64,000 nt of DNA from UBA4312 sp040266995 (GTDB taxonomy: Bacteria > Bacillota_I > Bacilli_A > Erysipelotrichales > Erysipelotrichaceae), in contig JAWRHV010000025.1 in the NCBI GenBank assembly GCA_040266995.1, forward strand, positions 32,467-96,466, written 5' to 3'. The notes under the pieces are model-generated. The model saw only the letters and a program-made list of their open reading frames with translations. It did not search any database and was not told the DNA's origin. The translations under genes and the position numbers were made by a program. Below are positions 25,449 through 33,958 of this stretch, piece after piece (the first letter of the stretch is position 1; every line of letters starts with the position of its first letter).

Positions 25449-26990
25449 ATGCCGGATAAAATTGTAGTGTTGGATTTTGGTAGCCAGTATAATCAGTTAA
25501 TTGCCCGTAGGATCCGTGAATTCGGTGTCTATTCCGAATTGCACTCCAATACGATGTCCTTAGAAGAGATACTGGCATTAAAAGATGTCAAAGGAATTGT
25601 CTTCTCGGGCGGACCGAACAGTGTCTATGAAGACGATGCTCCAAAATGCGATCCTCGCATCTTTGAAAGCGGACTGCCAATCCTCGGTATCTGTTACGGG
25701 ATGCAGATGATGCATTACACACTGGGAGGAAATGTAGAATCCAGCCAGGAACGACAATACGGACGTACGGAAATAGAGATTGTCGATGACAGTTTATTGT
25801 TCGACGGTCTGCCAACAAAACAAACCGTATGGATGTCCCATGGGGATAAGGTATCAAAGCTAGCCGAAGGCTTTCAGACCAGTGCCACATCGGATACATG
25901 TCTATATGCGGCCACATCCAATGTAGAAAAACAGATGTATACGCTGCAGTTTCATCCGGAAGTCCGTCATTCCGAATATGGTAATGATATATTAAAAAAC
26001 TTTGTATTCAAGATCTGCAAGGCCCGGAATAACTGGTCCATGCAGGATTTCATTCAAACACAGACCAAGGAAATCCGGGAAAAAGTAGGCAAAGACAAAG
26101 TCCTGTTGGGATTATCCGGCGGGGTGGATTCCTCGGTCGTAGCCGCTTTACTGCATCAGGCCATCGGTGATCAGTTGATCTGTATGTTTATCGACCACGG
26201 TCTTCTTCGCAAAGGCGAAGCCGAAAGCGTTATGGAAACCTTTGGAAAAAACATGAATGTCAATTTGGTCAAGATCGATGCCAAAAAGCGCTTTTTATCC
26301 AAACTGGATGGAGTCATCGATCCGGAGCATAAACGCAAGATCATCGGCAATGAATTTGTCTATACCTTTGATGAAGAAGTAAAGAAGCTGACCGAAGGGG
26401 AGAATATCAAATGGCTGGCACAGGGAACCCTGTATACCGACGTAATTGAATCCGGTACCAAAACAGCCCAGACGATCAAATCCCATCACAATGTCGGCGG
26501 TCTTCCAAAGGATATGCAGTTCCAGCTGATCGAACCGCTGAATACGTTATTTAAAGATGAAGTACGAGCTCTAGGTGAAGCCTTAGGCTTACCGGAAGAT
26601 ATGGTTTGGAGACAACCGTTCCCAGGACCTGGATTGGGTATCCGGATCATGGGTGAGATCACGGAAGAAAAGATCCGTATTGTCCAGGATAGTGATTATA
26701 TTCTTCGTGAAGAAATTGCCAAAGCCGGTCTGCGCAGAGAAATCTGGCAGTATTTCACAGCCTTGACCAATATGCGTTCTGTCGGTGTCATGGGGGATCA
26801 GAGAACCTATGATTATGCGGTTGCCATCCGTGCGGTCACTTCCATTGATGGTATGACAGCTGACTGGGCAAGGATCCCATACGAAGTATTGGATAAGATC
26901 TCTAACCGCATCGTAAACGAAGTACAACATGTAAACCGCGTACTCTTTGACATTACCTCAAAGCCACCGGGAACCATTGAATTTGAATAG
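25449..26990 (+). CDS. guaA: GMP synthase (glutamine-hydrolysing)
   Basis: A full 513-residue GMP synthase, converting XMP, glutamine and ATP to GMP. The class I glutamine amidotransferase domain (1 to about 190) has the nucleophile in 'GICYGMQMM' near residue 80 and the His-Glu pair in 'FHPEV' near 172. The ATP pyrophosphatase P-loop is 'LGLSGGVDSSVVAALL' near 220, and the C-terminal dimerisation domain ends 'KPPGTIEFE'. AAGGAGGA lies upstream. The 3' end of guaA is a known integration site for genomic islands, and the DNA directly after it here is an AT-rich accessory region. Confidence 0.98.
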   Translation: MPDKIVVLDFGSQYNQLIARRIREFGVYSELHSNTMSLEEILALKDVKGIVFSGGPNSVYEDDAPKCDPRIFESGLPILGICYGMQMMHYTLGGNVESSQERQYGRTEIEIVDDSLLFDGLPTKQTVWMSHGDKVSKLAEGFQTSATSDTCLYAATSNVEKQMYTLQFHPEVRHSEYGNDILKNFVFKICKARNNWSMQDFIQTQTKEIREKVGKDKVLLGLSGGVDSSVVAALLHQAIGDQLICMFIDHGLLRKGEAESVMETFGKNMNVNLVKIDAKKRFLSKLDGVIDPEHKRKIIGNEFVYTFDEEVKKLTEGENIKWLAQGTLYTDVIESGTKTAQTIKSHHNVGGLPKDMQFQLIEPLNTLFKDEVRALGEALGLPEDMVWRQPFPGPGLGIRIMGEITEEKIRIVQDSDYILREEIAKAGLRREIWQYFTALTNMRSVGVMGDQRTYDYAVAIRAVTSIDGMTADWARIPYEVLDKISNRIVNEVQHVNRVLFDITSKPPGTIEFE

Positions 26991-27049
26991 TACACAAAAC
27001 GATACAAACCCGCGTAATTACTGGGCTTCTGAGGCTTCAAACAGCCTTG

Positions 27050-27067
27050 TGACAACGTTTTGACAAC
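27050..27067. repeat. TGACAAC direct repeats at the island junction
   Basis: TGACAAC-gttt-TGACAAC (27050-27056 and 27061-27067), 60 bases after the guaA stop codon. Short direct repeats of this kind are typical arm sites of tyrosine recombinases near the ends of integrated elements. No integrase gene is nearby. Confidence 0.35.
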
Positions 27068-27140
27068 ACTGGATAGACTACAATTAAGTAGACAAATATA
27101 TGAGGGACATGGTAACTATTAATTATAGGAGGAAAATACC

Positions 27141-27195
27141 ATGTCAAAGAGGAGAAGACCACGACACTATTCCGATGAATTTAAGGCTCAGATAA
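27141..27195 (+). pseudogene. IS3-family transposase orfA remnant
   Basis: The first 17 codons, MSKRRRPRHYSDEFKAQ, match the N-terminus of IS3-family OrfA proteins, with AGGAGGA at the right distance. The match stops after about 55 bases and the frame soon ends in a stop at about 27216. The piece joins directly to a methyltransferase fragment, so this is a truncated insertion-sequence scar. Confidence 0.65.
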
Positions 27196-27612
27196 CATCC
27201 ATACTGTCCTTGAGCTGAGCTGTGGCAATGGTGTATTTCTTGACAGTCTTAGGCAGTTAAACTTTATTGAACAAATCGGAACTATTGATGCAGTAGAAAT
27301 TGAGCCGGATGAAGCTGAAAAAGTTCACTGCAATTATCGAAACTATCAAAACGTGCAGTCTTGAACGAGGATTTCTTTGAATTCTATTCACGCATGATCG
27401 ATGCCCAAACGCAATATGATCTGATTTTAGGAAACCCTTCGTGCATTCGCTATCAATACCTCACAGAAACTCAAAGAGAGCTTCAATCAAATATCCTTAC
27501 GTCACATGGAATGAAAGCGAATAAGCTCATCAATGCATGGGTGGCTTTCTTGGTAGCCTGTGTTCAGATGCTGTTTGAAAACGGGAGGATAGCATTTGTT
27601 ATTCTGACTTGA
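27196..27612 (+). pseudogene. N6-adenine DNA methyltransferase remnant
   Basis: The first frame (from about 27202) reads 'TVLELSCGNGVFLDSL', the SAM-binding motif I of class I methyltransferases, and 'DAVEIEPDEAEK'. A stop follows at about 27362. The protein resumes in the next frame from about 27355 as 'VLNEDFFEFYSR' and 'YDLILGNPSCIRYQYL', the place of catalytic motif IV (NPPF in active enzymes, NPSC here). The N-terminus and the target-recognition part are missing. It is a frameshifted, truncated relic of a restriction-modification or similar methylase. Confidence 0.7.
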
Positions 27613-27621
27613 TTTTTTATC

Positions 27622-27770
27622 TTTTGCGGTGTACATCTGCTAAAATCTGTGGCAATCTGCTTCCTGTCAGCCACACGTGCTTTGTGAGAGATATTTCTCT
27701 GTACATGTAAAAGACAGCGCTGGATATTGTGCTGTGGGAATATGTCTTCAATGACATTCTCCATGCCGGA
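27622..27770 (-). pseudogene. IS256-family (mutator) transposase remnant
   Basis: On the minus strand, 'NIQRCLLHVQRNISHKARVADR' (shown here in part as 'IQRCLLHVQRNISHKARV') and the following 'ADRKQIATDF' match the catalytic-region block of mutator-type transposases. Only about 50 codons remain, running straight into unrelated sequence at both ends. Confidence 0.65.
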
Positions 27771-27830
27771 AAGGCCAGCTATGCAGAATAGAGAAACTCT
27801 TTTAAGTTCGCAATCCTTGAAACTTTAAAG

Positions 27831-28532
27831 ATGCTCCGACATGCTGCCACCGTCACACTACAGCTGATTAACGCTGCTGTTGGGTATATCATAAAAAATA
27901 TTCGGTGGCGGGTTGAAATGAAGGGCGATGGGATCCACCGAAAGGAGATTCCGGAAATTCCGGTCGATGCGATGCGAGAGGCTGGGATTAACAGCTTTGC
28001 CCACGCCCAGTATGATCTTCCTGTTCAACATGAAATCGACATCTTCTCCGACAGGATCAGCATCGTGAATCCCGGATCGTTTGCAAACGAGTTTGAACCG
28101 ATTGATTTCGTAACACGCGATATCCATTCCTTCTTGCGAAATGAGACGATTGCACGTGTGCTTTATCTGTGTAAGGATGTTGAGACCTTCGGCTCTGGTA
28201 TCCGGAAAATTTATTCGCTTTGTAATACGGCAGGGGTTGAAATCAAATACGCAAACGCTGACACGGACTTTAAAATCGAGTTTTCAAGAATCGATAGAAA
28301 TAAGTCGCCATTATCTGGCCAGGGATATGGCCAGATAAATGACCACATAAATGACCTGGAACAGGCCGTGCTGAGCTGTCTACGGGAAGATCCTGGTATG
28401 ACCAATGCGGAATTGATTGTAAAGACAGGAAAATCCCAGCGTACAATCACCCGCGTTCTTGCCTCACTCAAAAGAAAGGGGCTGATTATCCGTATCGGCT
28501 CTAATAAGACCGGATACTGGAACGTAAGATAG
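27831..28532 (+). pseudogene. C-terminal part of an AlbA/RecG-like ATP-binding regulator, truncated
   Basis: The 233-residue reading lacks the N-terminal AlbA (Schlafen-type) domain of the family, whose full proteins are about 450-500 residues. What remains is the HATPase_c_4-like part ('EIPVDAMREAGINSFAHAQY', 'IDIFSDRISIVNPGSF', 'FGSGIRKIYSLC') and a C-terminal winged helix (about residues 175-233, 'MTNAELIVKTGKSQRTITRV'). The apparent start is inside the former gene and there is no ribosome site. It is most likely a decayed gene, though a short DNA-binding product cannot be excluded. Confidence 0.65.
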
Positions 28533-28753
28533 ATTTTGTCTGATTATTTTGATAGCAAAAGCTCATAAAGAGAATAGTATAACTAAGCGAAAAACTGAAC
28601 ACAGATATTAACTGAAATACATTAAGTAACGACTTGCCGGTATCGTGAATTAGTACATTGTGACAATGGTAGAGAATCATAAAGCTTGGTACTGACGATT
28701 CCGCTGAAAAAAGGCTGAGTAACTGTTGATACGGATACTGTAAGGAGTATGAT

Positions 28754-30178
28754 ATGGCAGAAGAGATTGATCTTTATACTGGGACACTTTTGTATAAAGA
28801 TATTAACTTTACATTCGCTTTTGATAGAAGCGAACTGCGCTTAATTCCCCCAAAGGATAAGGAACATGAAATAGAATGGGAATGGGGAAGAAAACCGCTG
28901 GGAAACGGGGTATATACATGGGATGACCCTATACCTGTTGAAGTAGATTTCATGATTGGTGAATGCAATGAGACACGACATAGAATCATCTTCCTTCCTA
29001 AGCAAGGGGCAACTTTGGATCTATACAATTCGATGGTTCTCATCCCTTTAGCAGCTTATGTCATTTGTAAGTACAATAGAGATTCGATTGATAGAGTTTC
29101 TTTTTCTTGCCCTGAAATAAACTATATTCATCCAGTTAACCAAGCAATTGTACTGACACTGCCTACAGATGAATTCCAAAACAAAGGTATTGTCACAGTT
29201 AGTACACAGGATTTTGATACAACTACTACAGAAAAACAGGTTTTTTTAGTTGACGGAAAAGAGATTAAATCCCATTTTGGAATATCCAGAGCTGTCAGTA
29301 CAAAGATACATGAACCGCCGTTGCGATTAGATTCATCCCTAATATTTGATTTTGATGCTATAGAAGATTATCAATTTATCTACAGATTATGGAGGATTGC
29401 TCGCGAGTTTGTCAGATTCCTATGTTACCGAAAAAATGTGTTTATTCCCAAAGCTGAGCTCTCTGCTCTATCTGAAGATGGAAAGCATGAGACATTTGCA
29501 ACAATGTTTTTTACTGGACAACATGGCGAGACAGAATCTGAAACTCTAAAAAAGGGCTGTTATATAAAACAGGTACACATATCTGGTCATGAAGGTGAAA
29601 TCTTATCAGATATTGCGGATGATAATATCTATCTTAGACATTTGCCAGAAACATATCGGTCGGGACGGCATATCGACGCAGCGCGATTTATCATGATAAC
29701 AGCTGCATTTGAATGGGAGTTTCGTAAACTGTATCCTACTGGAGTAGAAAAAACAGTAGCGACTATCAAGGCAGAACAAATTGTATCTGATTGCATTCAA
29801 GAGCACATTGATGAAACTAGAGGAAAACAGAAGAAAATATACAAGTTTTTGAAAAAACTTGTAAAATCTGATTCACTACAATCTGAGATCATTCAAATGG
29901 GCAAGGATTTCTCTAGAATAACTGGCATATTTGGAAATCGTCTATATCAGCTAAATAAGCAAGAGCTAAAGTATGTTGAAATGGGGCAGAGGCTTGCAGA
30001 ACAACGCAATCATTTTGCTCATGGTGATTTGGATAAGGATTTTATTGGCTTGTCTCTGCTTGACTTGATCTATTTAGAGTATGTTGTTTATGCAATGCAG
30101 CTTAAGTATTGTGGTGTTCAGGATGTCGAAATCCAAAAGTCAATTAATGAGCTTTTTCATCTTGGTTTCGCGTTATAA
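28754..30178 (+). CDS. ApeA-like HEPN domain protein, candidate antiphage RNase
   Basis: A 474-residue protein. The N-terminal half (about 1-290) is beta-rich and resembles the ApeA N-terminal domain ('GTLLYKDINFTFAF' opening). The C-terminal half is helical and ends in a HEPN region with RNHFAH at residues 418-423, fitting the RNxxxH RNase motif. HEPN RNases cleave RNA in toxin-antitoxin, abortive-infection and CRISPR systems. AAGGAG lies upstream of the ATG. The gene is more AT-rich than guaA and stands alone, with no partner antitoxin next to it. The HEPN motif is visible in the sequence; the ApeA relation and antiphage role are inferred. Confidence 0.65.
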   Translation: MAEEIDLYTGTLLYKDINFTFAFDRSELRLIPPKDKEHEIEWEWGRKPLGNGVYTWDDPIPVEVDFMIGECNETRHRIIFLPKQGATLDLYNSMVLIPLAAYVICKYNRDSIDRVSFSCPEINYIHPVNQAIVLTLPTDEFQNKGIVTVSTQDFDTTTTEKQVFLVDGKEIKSHFGISRAVSTKIHEPPLRLDSSLIFDFDAIEDYQFIYRLWRIAREFVRFLCYRKNVFIPKAELSALSEDGKHETFATMFFTGQHGETESETLKKGCYIKQVHISGHEGEILSDIADDNIYLRHLPETYRSGRHIDAARFIMITAAFEWEFRKLYPTGVEKTVATIKAEQIVSDCIQEHIDETRGKQKKIYKFLKKLVKSDSLQSEIIQMGKDFSRITGIFGNRLYQLNKQELKYVEMGQRLAEQRNHFAHGDLDKDFIGLSLLDLIYLEYVVYAMQLKYCGVQDVEIQKSINELFHLGFAL

Positions 30179-30637
30179 GCTTTTATACAATGAAGACAGT
30201 TGTACACTTAAGATAGTCTCTTCTTTTATTGACAATTTTAAAGGTGGAGTGCAGGAAGGGGTATTCATTATCAGACGCTGATTAATCTAAATATGACTGA
30301 TTGTGTGAGGTCAGAAAAGAAACTCGAATAGTGCGGATGTGATTTGATTGCTGACAACAAATTGGCAACAGAAGACTAGAAAGGGAAGAAACACAGTATA
30401 ACTGAGAGAAAAAATGCTTGATTATATAGCTATTATTGTAATGTCAGTGTTGATTGATACACAATTCTTAATATCATCATAAACTTTTTGAATTAGGGAC
30501 ACTGAAACTTATTTACTGCTTTGAAATCCAAAACTCATTTATGTGGCTTCGACATAAGTGAGTTAGATAAAGACCTAATTTCAATTTCAAAAAATGTTGA
30601 ATGAAAAGGATAGACAAAAATATTAGAGGTCACAATA
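30179..30637. other. 459-bp gene-free stretch between two island genes
   Basis: I see no convincing coding region here. It holds a 22-base motif at 30266-30287 that recurs in degenerate form at 31754-31775, an AGTATAACT-type element at 30397 resembling one at 28576, and a strong hairpin at 30532-30564. It may contain decayed DNA or regulatory RNA. Confidence 0.5.
30532..30564. repeat. 13-bp-stem hairpin upstream of the second HEPN gene
   Basis: AACTCATTTATGT pairs with ACATAAGTGAGTT around a 7-base loop (one G-T pair). No T run follows, so it is not a standard terminator. It ends 73 bases before the start codon at 30638. Confidence 0.55.
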
Positions 30638-31645
30638 ATGGAGTTAAATGCTATACAAAAAGCAGCATATGAATTGATTCAGTCAGATGCTAGATTTATT
30701 TATTCATTGATTACAATCCCAAAATACGCAAAAAAAGTTAATAGTAATTATTTAATGATGAGCCAACCCTATATTGGTTTGTTTGCGGATGGAGCAGAAC
30801 AATGGTGTACAAAAATAGGCATGTCTGCGCCAACCTTTACGAAGGAAGAGAAACACTATTATTCATTACTTCGTCAGAGTCATAAATTGTACGAAAGGCC
30901 ATATTTAGACTGTATGTCTTTACTAATAAACAAACTTAAAGAGAGCGACGCATATTTCTATAGTAACCGGAGGCTCTTATCTAAGTTTTTTGGATATTAT
31001 AATGTTGGCGTCGATTTGTTTGAAGGAGCATTCTGTGGTAATACAATTCTTTGTGCATTGTATTTACCTGATAAAATCTGGATTAATGATGACATTGGTC
31101 CATGGATAAGAGATATTAGTGTTATTGCTGGAAAACTGGCTAAGTTCTTTGAATGTACCGCTTACGAGCCTTATAGATTCAATTTGAATGCTCATGTAAA
31201 TTATAAGGATTATCATTTTTACAAGAAATGTCCGATAAGCAATAAAACAGATTTAGGATTCCTTTTGTTTTCAGTCCTGTGCAGTGTTAATTATGCTATC
31301 AAATTCATAAACGAATACTTTGTGGATGAGATACCTCAAAAATTTAAATTTGCTTATCTTCAATATTACTATCTTTGTGATTTTATTTCTGAACTGAATT
31401 TAAAGAATGGGACTAACCTCGTCATTAATGAAACACTAAAAGACAGGAGCTTAAGGAATTGTTTGGCACATTATGGTTTGGGGCAGTATATGTCTGAAGA
31501 GGATTTGCAGGTAAATGATCCTTTGAAGGGACTAACCATAAAGGCATTCAATATGGACTATTTTATGGCAAAGGAAAAACTCTACTTATATCTAACAGAG
31601 TTGACTGATCAAATTAAAAAGTTGATAGGACTTGATTCATATTGA
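30638..31645 (+). CDS. Unknown protein with HEPN-type RNxxxH motif
   Basis: I do not recognise the family of this 335-residue protein. It is helical and rich in Tyr, Phe and Leu. Near the C-terminus 'SLRNCLAHYG' contains RNCLAH (residues 273-278), the same RNxxxH spacing as HEPN RNases and as the preceding gene, within an otherwise helical region. It has no signal peptide and no clear membrane segment. The ribosome site is weak (AGAGG). Base composition is AT-rich, as in the neighbours, pointing to transfer. Its position between an ApeA-like and a DUF6414-like gene suggests a defence role; that is inference. Confidence 0.6.
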   Translation: MELNAIQKAAYELIQSDARFIYSLITIPKYAKKVNSNYLMMSQPYIGLFADGAEQWCTKIGMSAPTFTKEEKHYYSLLRQSHKLYERPYLDCMSLLINKLKESDAYFYSNRRLLSKFFGYYNVGVDLFEGAFCGNTILCALYLPDKIWINDDIGPWIRDISVIAGKLAKFFECTAYEPYRFNLNAHVNYKDYHFYKKCPISNKTDLGFLLFSVLCSVNYAIKFINEYFVDEIPQKFKFAYLQYYYLCDFISELNLKNGTNLVINETLKDRSLRNCLAHYGLGQYMSEEDLQVNDPLKGLTIKAFNMDYFMAKEKLYLYLTELTDQIKKLIGLDSY

Positions 31646-31853
31646 ACAATGATAGAAAAATATAATAAATTCGTGTTATTGGTTATGAATGAAGCTTCAT
31701 TGAATTTACCATATTATGATTAATGATTTTGACAAGTTACAAAACAAGAAGCATTTCATTGTCAGATAGTGATTAACAACGGGCCATCTTAGAAAAAGAA
31801 ATCAAAAGAAAGGGATGAAAAATTTGGTTGAATTCAATAAAAAGAGGAAAATT

Positions 31854-32750
31854 ATGAAAGATTCTGTTACTATCGATAGATTAATAGTACCGGTATATAT
31901 TAATGAAAAAATTGTTTTAGACATGCTCGCAATAATGGAAGATGGTTTTTCAACGGTTAGTCAAATTACTTATTCTGAATATAAAGAGAATAATTCATCA
32001 CAAAAATTAGAAGCAGGAGTTTCTACTTCTGCAGCTATTTTGAGTAAACTCTTGAGAATTAATATTGCTGGAGAAATGAATCATACGGGATCTAATGGAG
32101 AGAATGGAAGTATTTCCAAGGAAAAGGTGCATACCAATGTATCTTTATTGTCAAAATTTCGCGGATTTTTGATGAATAAAATAATGCTTAAATCAGGTTT
32201 TGAGGTATCTAAAATAGAGGTGGGAGATTTTATAGAAGTTGAGGGAGAATTGCAGAAGAATCCTTTAATAAACTATATGGAACTTTTAATTAATCTGTAT
32301 AAGATGGCCGATATTTTTTCAGACACACCACAGCTTGGTCAAAAAACTAGGACGAAAAATAAAAAAGAGCAAGACACTAAAGCTCTTGATCAAATTGAAT
32401 TATTTGTAAACGTATTAAAGCATAGCGGAACAATTGATTTTGTGCTCTCTGATCCAAAAGGAACAGTAGTTCTATCGGTGCAAGAGCAGTATCTCGCCAA
32501 TGACAATGTATCAGAAATAATTGGAGGTAGATTTAAAGTACTGGGCAAGGTAATATCTATCTGTAAAGATGACACTGAGGAAATAGATCTTTTAAGAAAA
32601 ACTAGTCTGTCTGTTTTATCTGAAGAATTATTAACAGAATTATTTTCGGGATTTAAAAATGGTGATTTGAAGCTGTTTAACTTTCCAGAATTGAGAACAA
32701 AAATAAATGGCCCAGCTATTATTGTAATTCCAATAGCTATTTATGCTTAG
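31854..32750 (+). CDS. DUF6414-like protein
   Basis: A 298-residue protein resembling DUF6414 proteins, which start with a strand-rich block followed by 'LDMLAIMEDGFS' (about residues 23-34 here), a Ser/Thr-rich region, and 'LLSKFRGFLMNK'. The function of the family is unknown; such genes recur in accessory regions. The last 15 residues are hydrophobic ('GPAIIVIPIAIYA'). The ATG at 31854 is preferred because AGAGG lies 6 bases upstream; an earlier ATG at 31815 has its AAAGG site too close. It is AT-rich and monocistronic. The family call is from memory of its pattern and needs a profile search. Confidence 0.55.
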   Translation: MKDSVTIDRLIVPVYINEKIVLDMLAIMEDGFSTVSQITYSEYKENNSSQKLEAGVSTSAAILSKLLRINIAGEMNHTGSNGENGSISKEKVHTNVSLLSKFRGFLMNKIMLKSGFEVSKIEVGDFIEVEGELQKNPLINYMELLINLYKMADIFSDTPQLGQKTRTKNKKEQDTKALDQIELFVNVLKHSGTIDFVLSDPKGTVVLSVQEQYLANDNVSEIIGGRFKVLGKVISICKDDTEEIDLLRKTSLSVLSEELLTELFSGFKNGDLKLFNFPELRTKINGPAIIVIPIAIYA

Positions 32751-32998
32751 CCCTAGCCTTTTTAATTACCATATAATAATTGTTTTTCGGTATAATGATA
32801 TTCCCACTTTTCTAAATCCAAAGCCTAAAATAGCTTGAAATTTGTGGTTTGAAATCGCACAATTAATGACGATCAATCAGAGAACCAAGCTATTAAACTG
32901 TAATGAAGAATTCCTTTCAGATATTACAGAAGTAATGTCCGGGACCTGCTTTAGCACTTTGATAATAATTATTCAGATACCTTATAGAAGGAGGATTA

Positions 32999-33080
32999 AT
33001 GAACACAAGTGGGGTCAAATCCTATTAAATTACTATACAAAACCAGTTGGGATGAGGTTCTCTCTGAGGAGATTGAATAA
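32999..33080 (+). pseudogene. Possible gene-start remnant with strong ribosome site
   Basis: GAAGGAGG stands 5-6 bases before an ATG. The frame reads MNTSGVKSY and stops, but the neighbouring frame continues 'KLLYKTSWDEVLSEEIE' before its own stop. This looks like the start of a gene broken by a frameshift and then truncated. The original product is unknown. Confidence 0.35.
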
Positions 33081-33185
33081 TTCCCGGCCCTAAGTAGTTG
33101 TATAACTGTGAGTAATAATTTTTAAACCTAAATAACAAATTAAAAACATTTCTTTATAAAAGTTTATAAAAGAATGATTCTAAAA

Positions 33186-33231
33186 GAACAGCGCTATCTG
33201 ATTCAAGTATCTCAGACAACGCTGTTTTTCT
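33186..33231. terminator. Terminator-like hairpin
   Basis: AACAGCG and CGCTGTT pair at the base and CTGA/TCAG inside, followed by a short T run on the plus strand. It lies downstream of the HIRAN gene on the minus strand and could end transcription from either side. Confidence 0.5.
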
Positions 33232-33346
33232 ATGTTATTCTTTTTTAGCTAATAAGATATGGCTAGCCAATGTTTATATTATAATTATTTCAGGATTATT
33301 CTTTTGTACTTGATATAGTATTTATTTATACATAATCGCTTTTAAG

Positions 33347-33646
33347 CTATTCAACTTCCACCTTACAAATAATTCCATGGTCTAATTTAAATAGTACAGT
33401 TGCTTCTATTGTATCTGGGATCTTATCATATAATCGTCCTGCTGAATAACAATCATCTCCGATTACAGTATATGGACTGTTCGCAACATACCCAATGCAT
33501 CCGAAAGGTTTCAAACATACTTTGATTGCTTCTTTGTCATATTCGTTATCTGGTTCCTTTTCTAATGTTATTATCATATCTTTTTCAATAAAGTCTTTAC
33601 CGTAATGGTGTCTTGTCCCTGTTAAAGTGAAATAATATGTTTTCAT
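33347..33646 (-). CDS. HIRAN domain protein
   Basis: A 99-residue protein that is essentially one HIRAN domain: 'FTLTGTRHHYGKDFI' at the start, 'LEKEPDNEYDKEAIKVCL' (about residues 30-47) and 'IGYVANSPYTV' (about 53-63). HIRAN domains bind 3' DNA ends or damaged DNA and are often fused to helicases or nucleases; here it stands alone. The internal start at 33646 follows GGAG; the upstream ATG at 33682 has no site. It is the only intact minus-strand gene of the island and marks its right part. Confidence 0.8.
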   Translation of the reverse strand: MKTYYFTLTGTRHHYGKDFIEKDMIITLEKEPDNEYDKEAIKVCLKPFGCIGYVANSPYTVIGDDCYSAGRLYDKIPDTIEATVLFKLDHGIICKVEVE

Positions 33647-33958
33647 GTTATGTTTTCTCCTTTTTACAGTTTTATTATCCATTTTTATTTGACATTATCA
33701 TTGTCATAATTATATGAATTAACCATTCTTTCTTCCTATGAATGATAGAAGTAGGAATCGATGACATATATACTCCATGATTTGATTATGCTGCTATTTA
33801 GTGGGCAAAAAATTGATAAATAGGAACAATGAAAGGGGTTTCGTGGAAAATCGTAAAAAACGGTAATTAATTCCATAAGAATCGTGTCGAAGTGGGTACT
33901 GCTTTTCTTCTAAACTAAGTTTAGAAGAAAGAAATCTTAAACTGAAAGAGGTGAAAAA
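33647..33958. promoter_or_regulatory. 312-bp spacer before the GPH transporter operon
   Basis: No gene is seen. The right part holds the long palindrome at 33904-33930 and the ribosome site GAAAGAGGTG of the transporter gene. The left part should carry the HIRAN gene's promoter. Confidence 0.5.
33904..33930. promoter_or_regulatory. 27-nt perfect palindrome upstream of the GPH transporter
   Basis: Two 13-base arms (left arm TTTCTTCTAAACT in sense, starting TTTC) mirror around a single central A at 33917, ending GTTTAGAAGAAA on the right. It ends 28 bases before the start codon. A transcription factor operator is likely; the AraC-type regulator two genes downstream is the obvious candidate. 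Confidence 0.6.

Larger units (their letters stand above)
32751..33346. other. 596-bp stretch without an intact gene
   Basis: It holds one possible gene remnant at 32999-33080 and a hairpin at 33186-33231. The ORF readable from 32842 starts at TTG without a ribosome site and looks like noise. I see nothing else. Confidence 0.5.

Noticed and set aside
33065..33090. A copy of the guaA 3' end as the right attachment site of the island.
   Set aside because: The best match (near GAATAATTCCCGG) is inverted, short and has several mismatches; it is not convincing as an att repeat.
32842..33093. An 83-codon reading in the gap after the DUF6414-like gene.
   Set aside because: It starts at TTG without a ribosome site, shows no domain pattern and overlaps a better-supported remnant.
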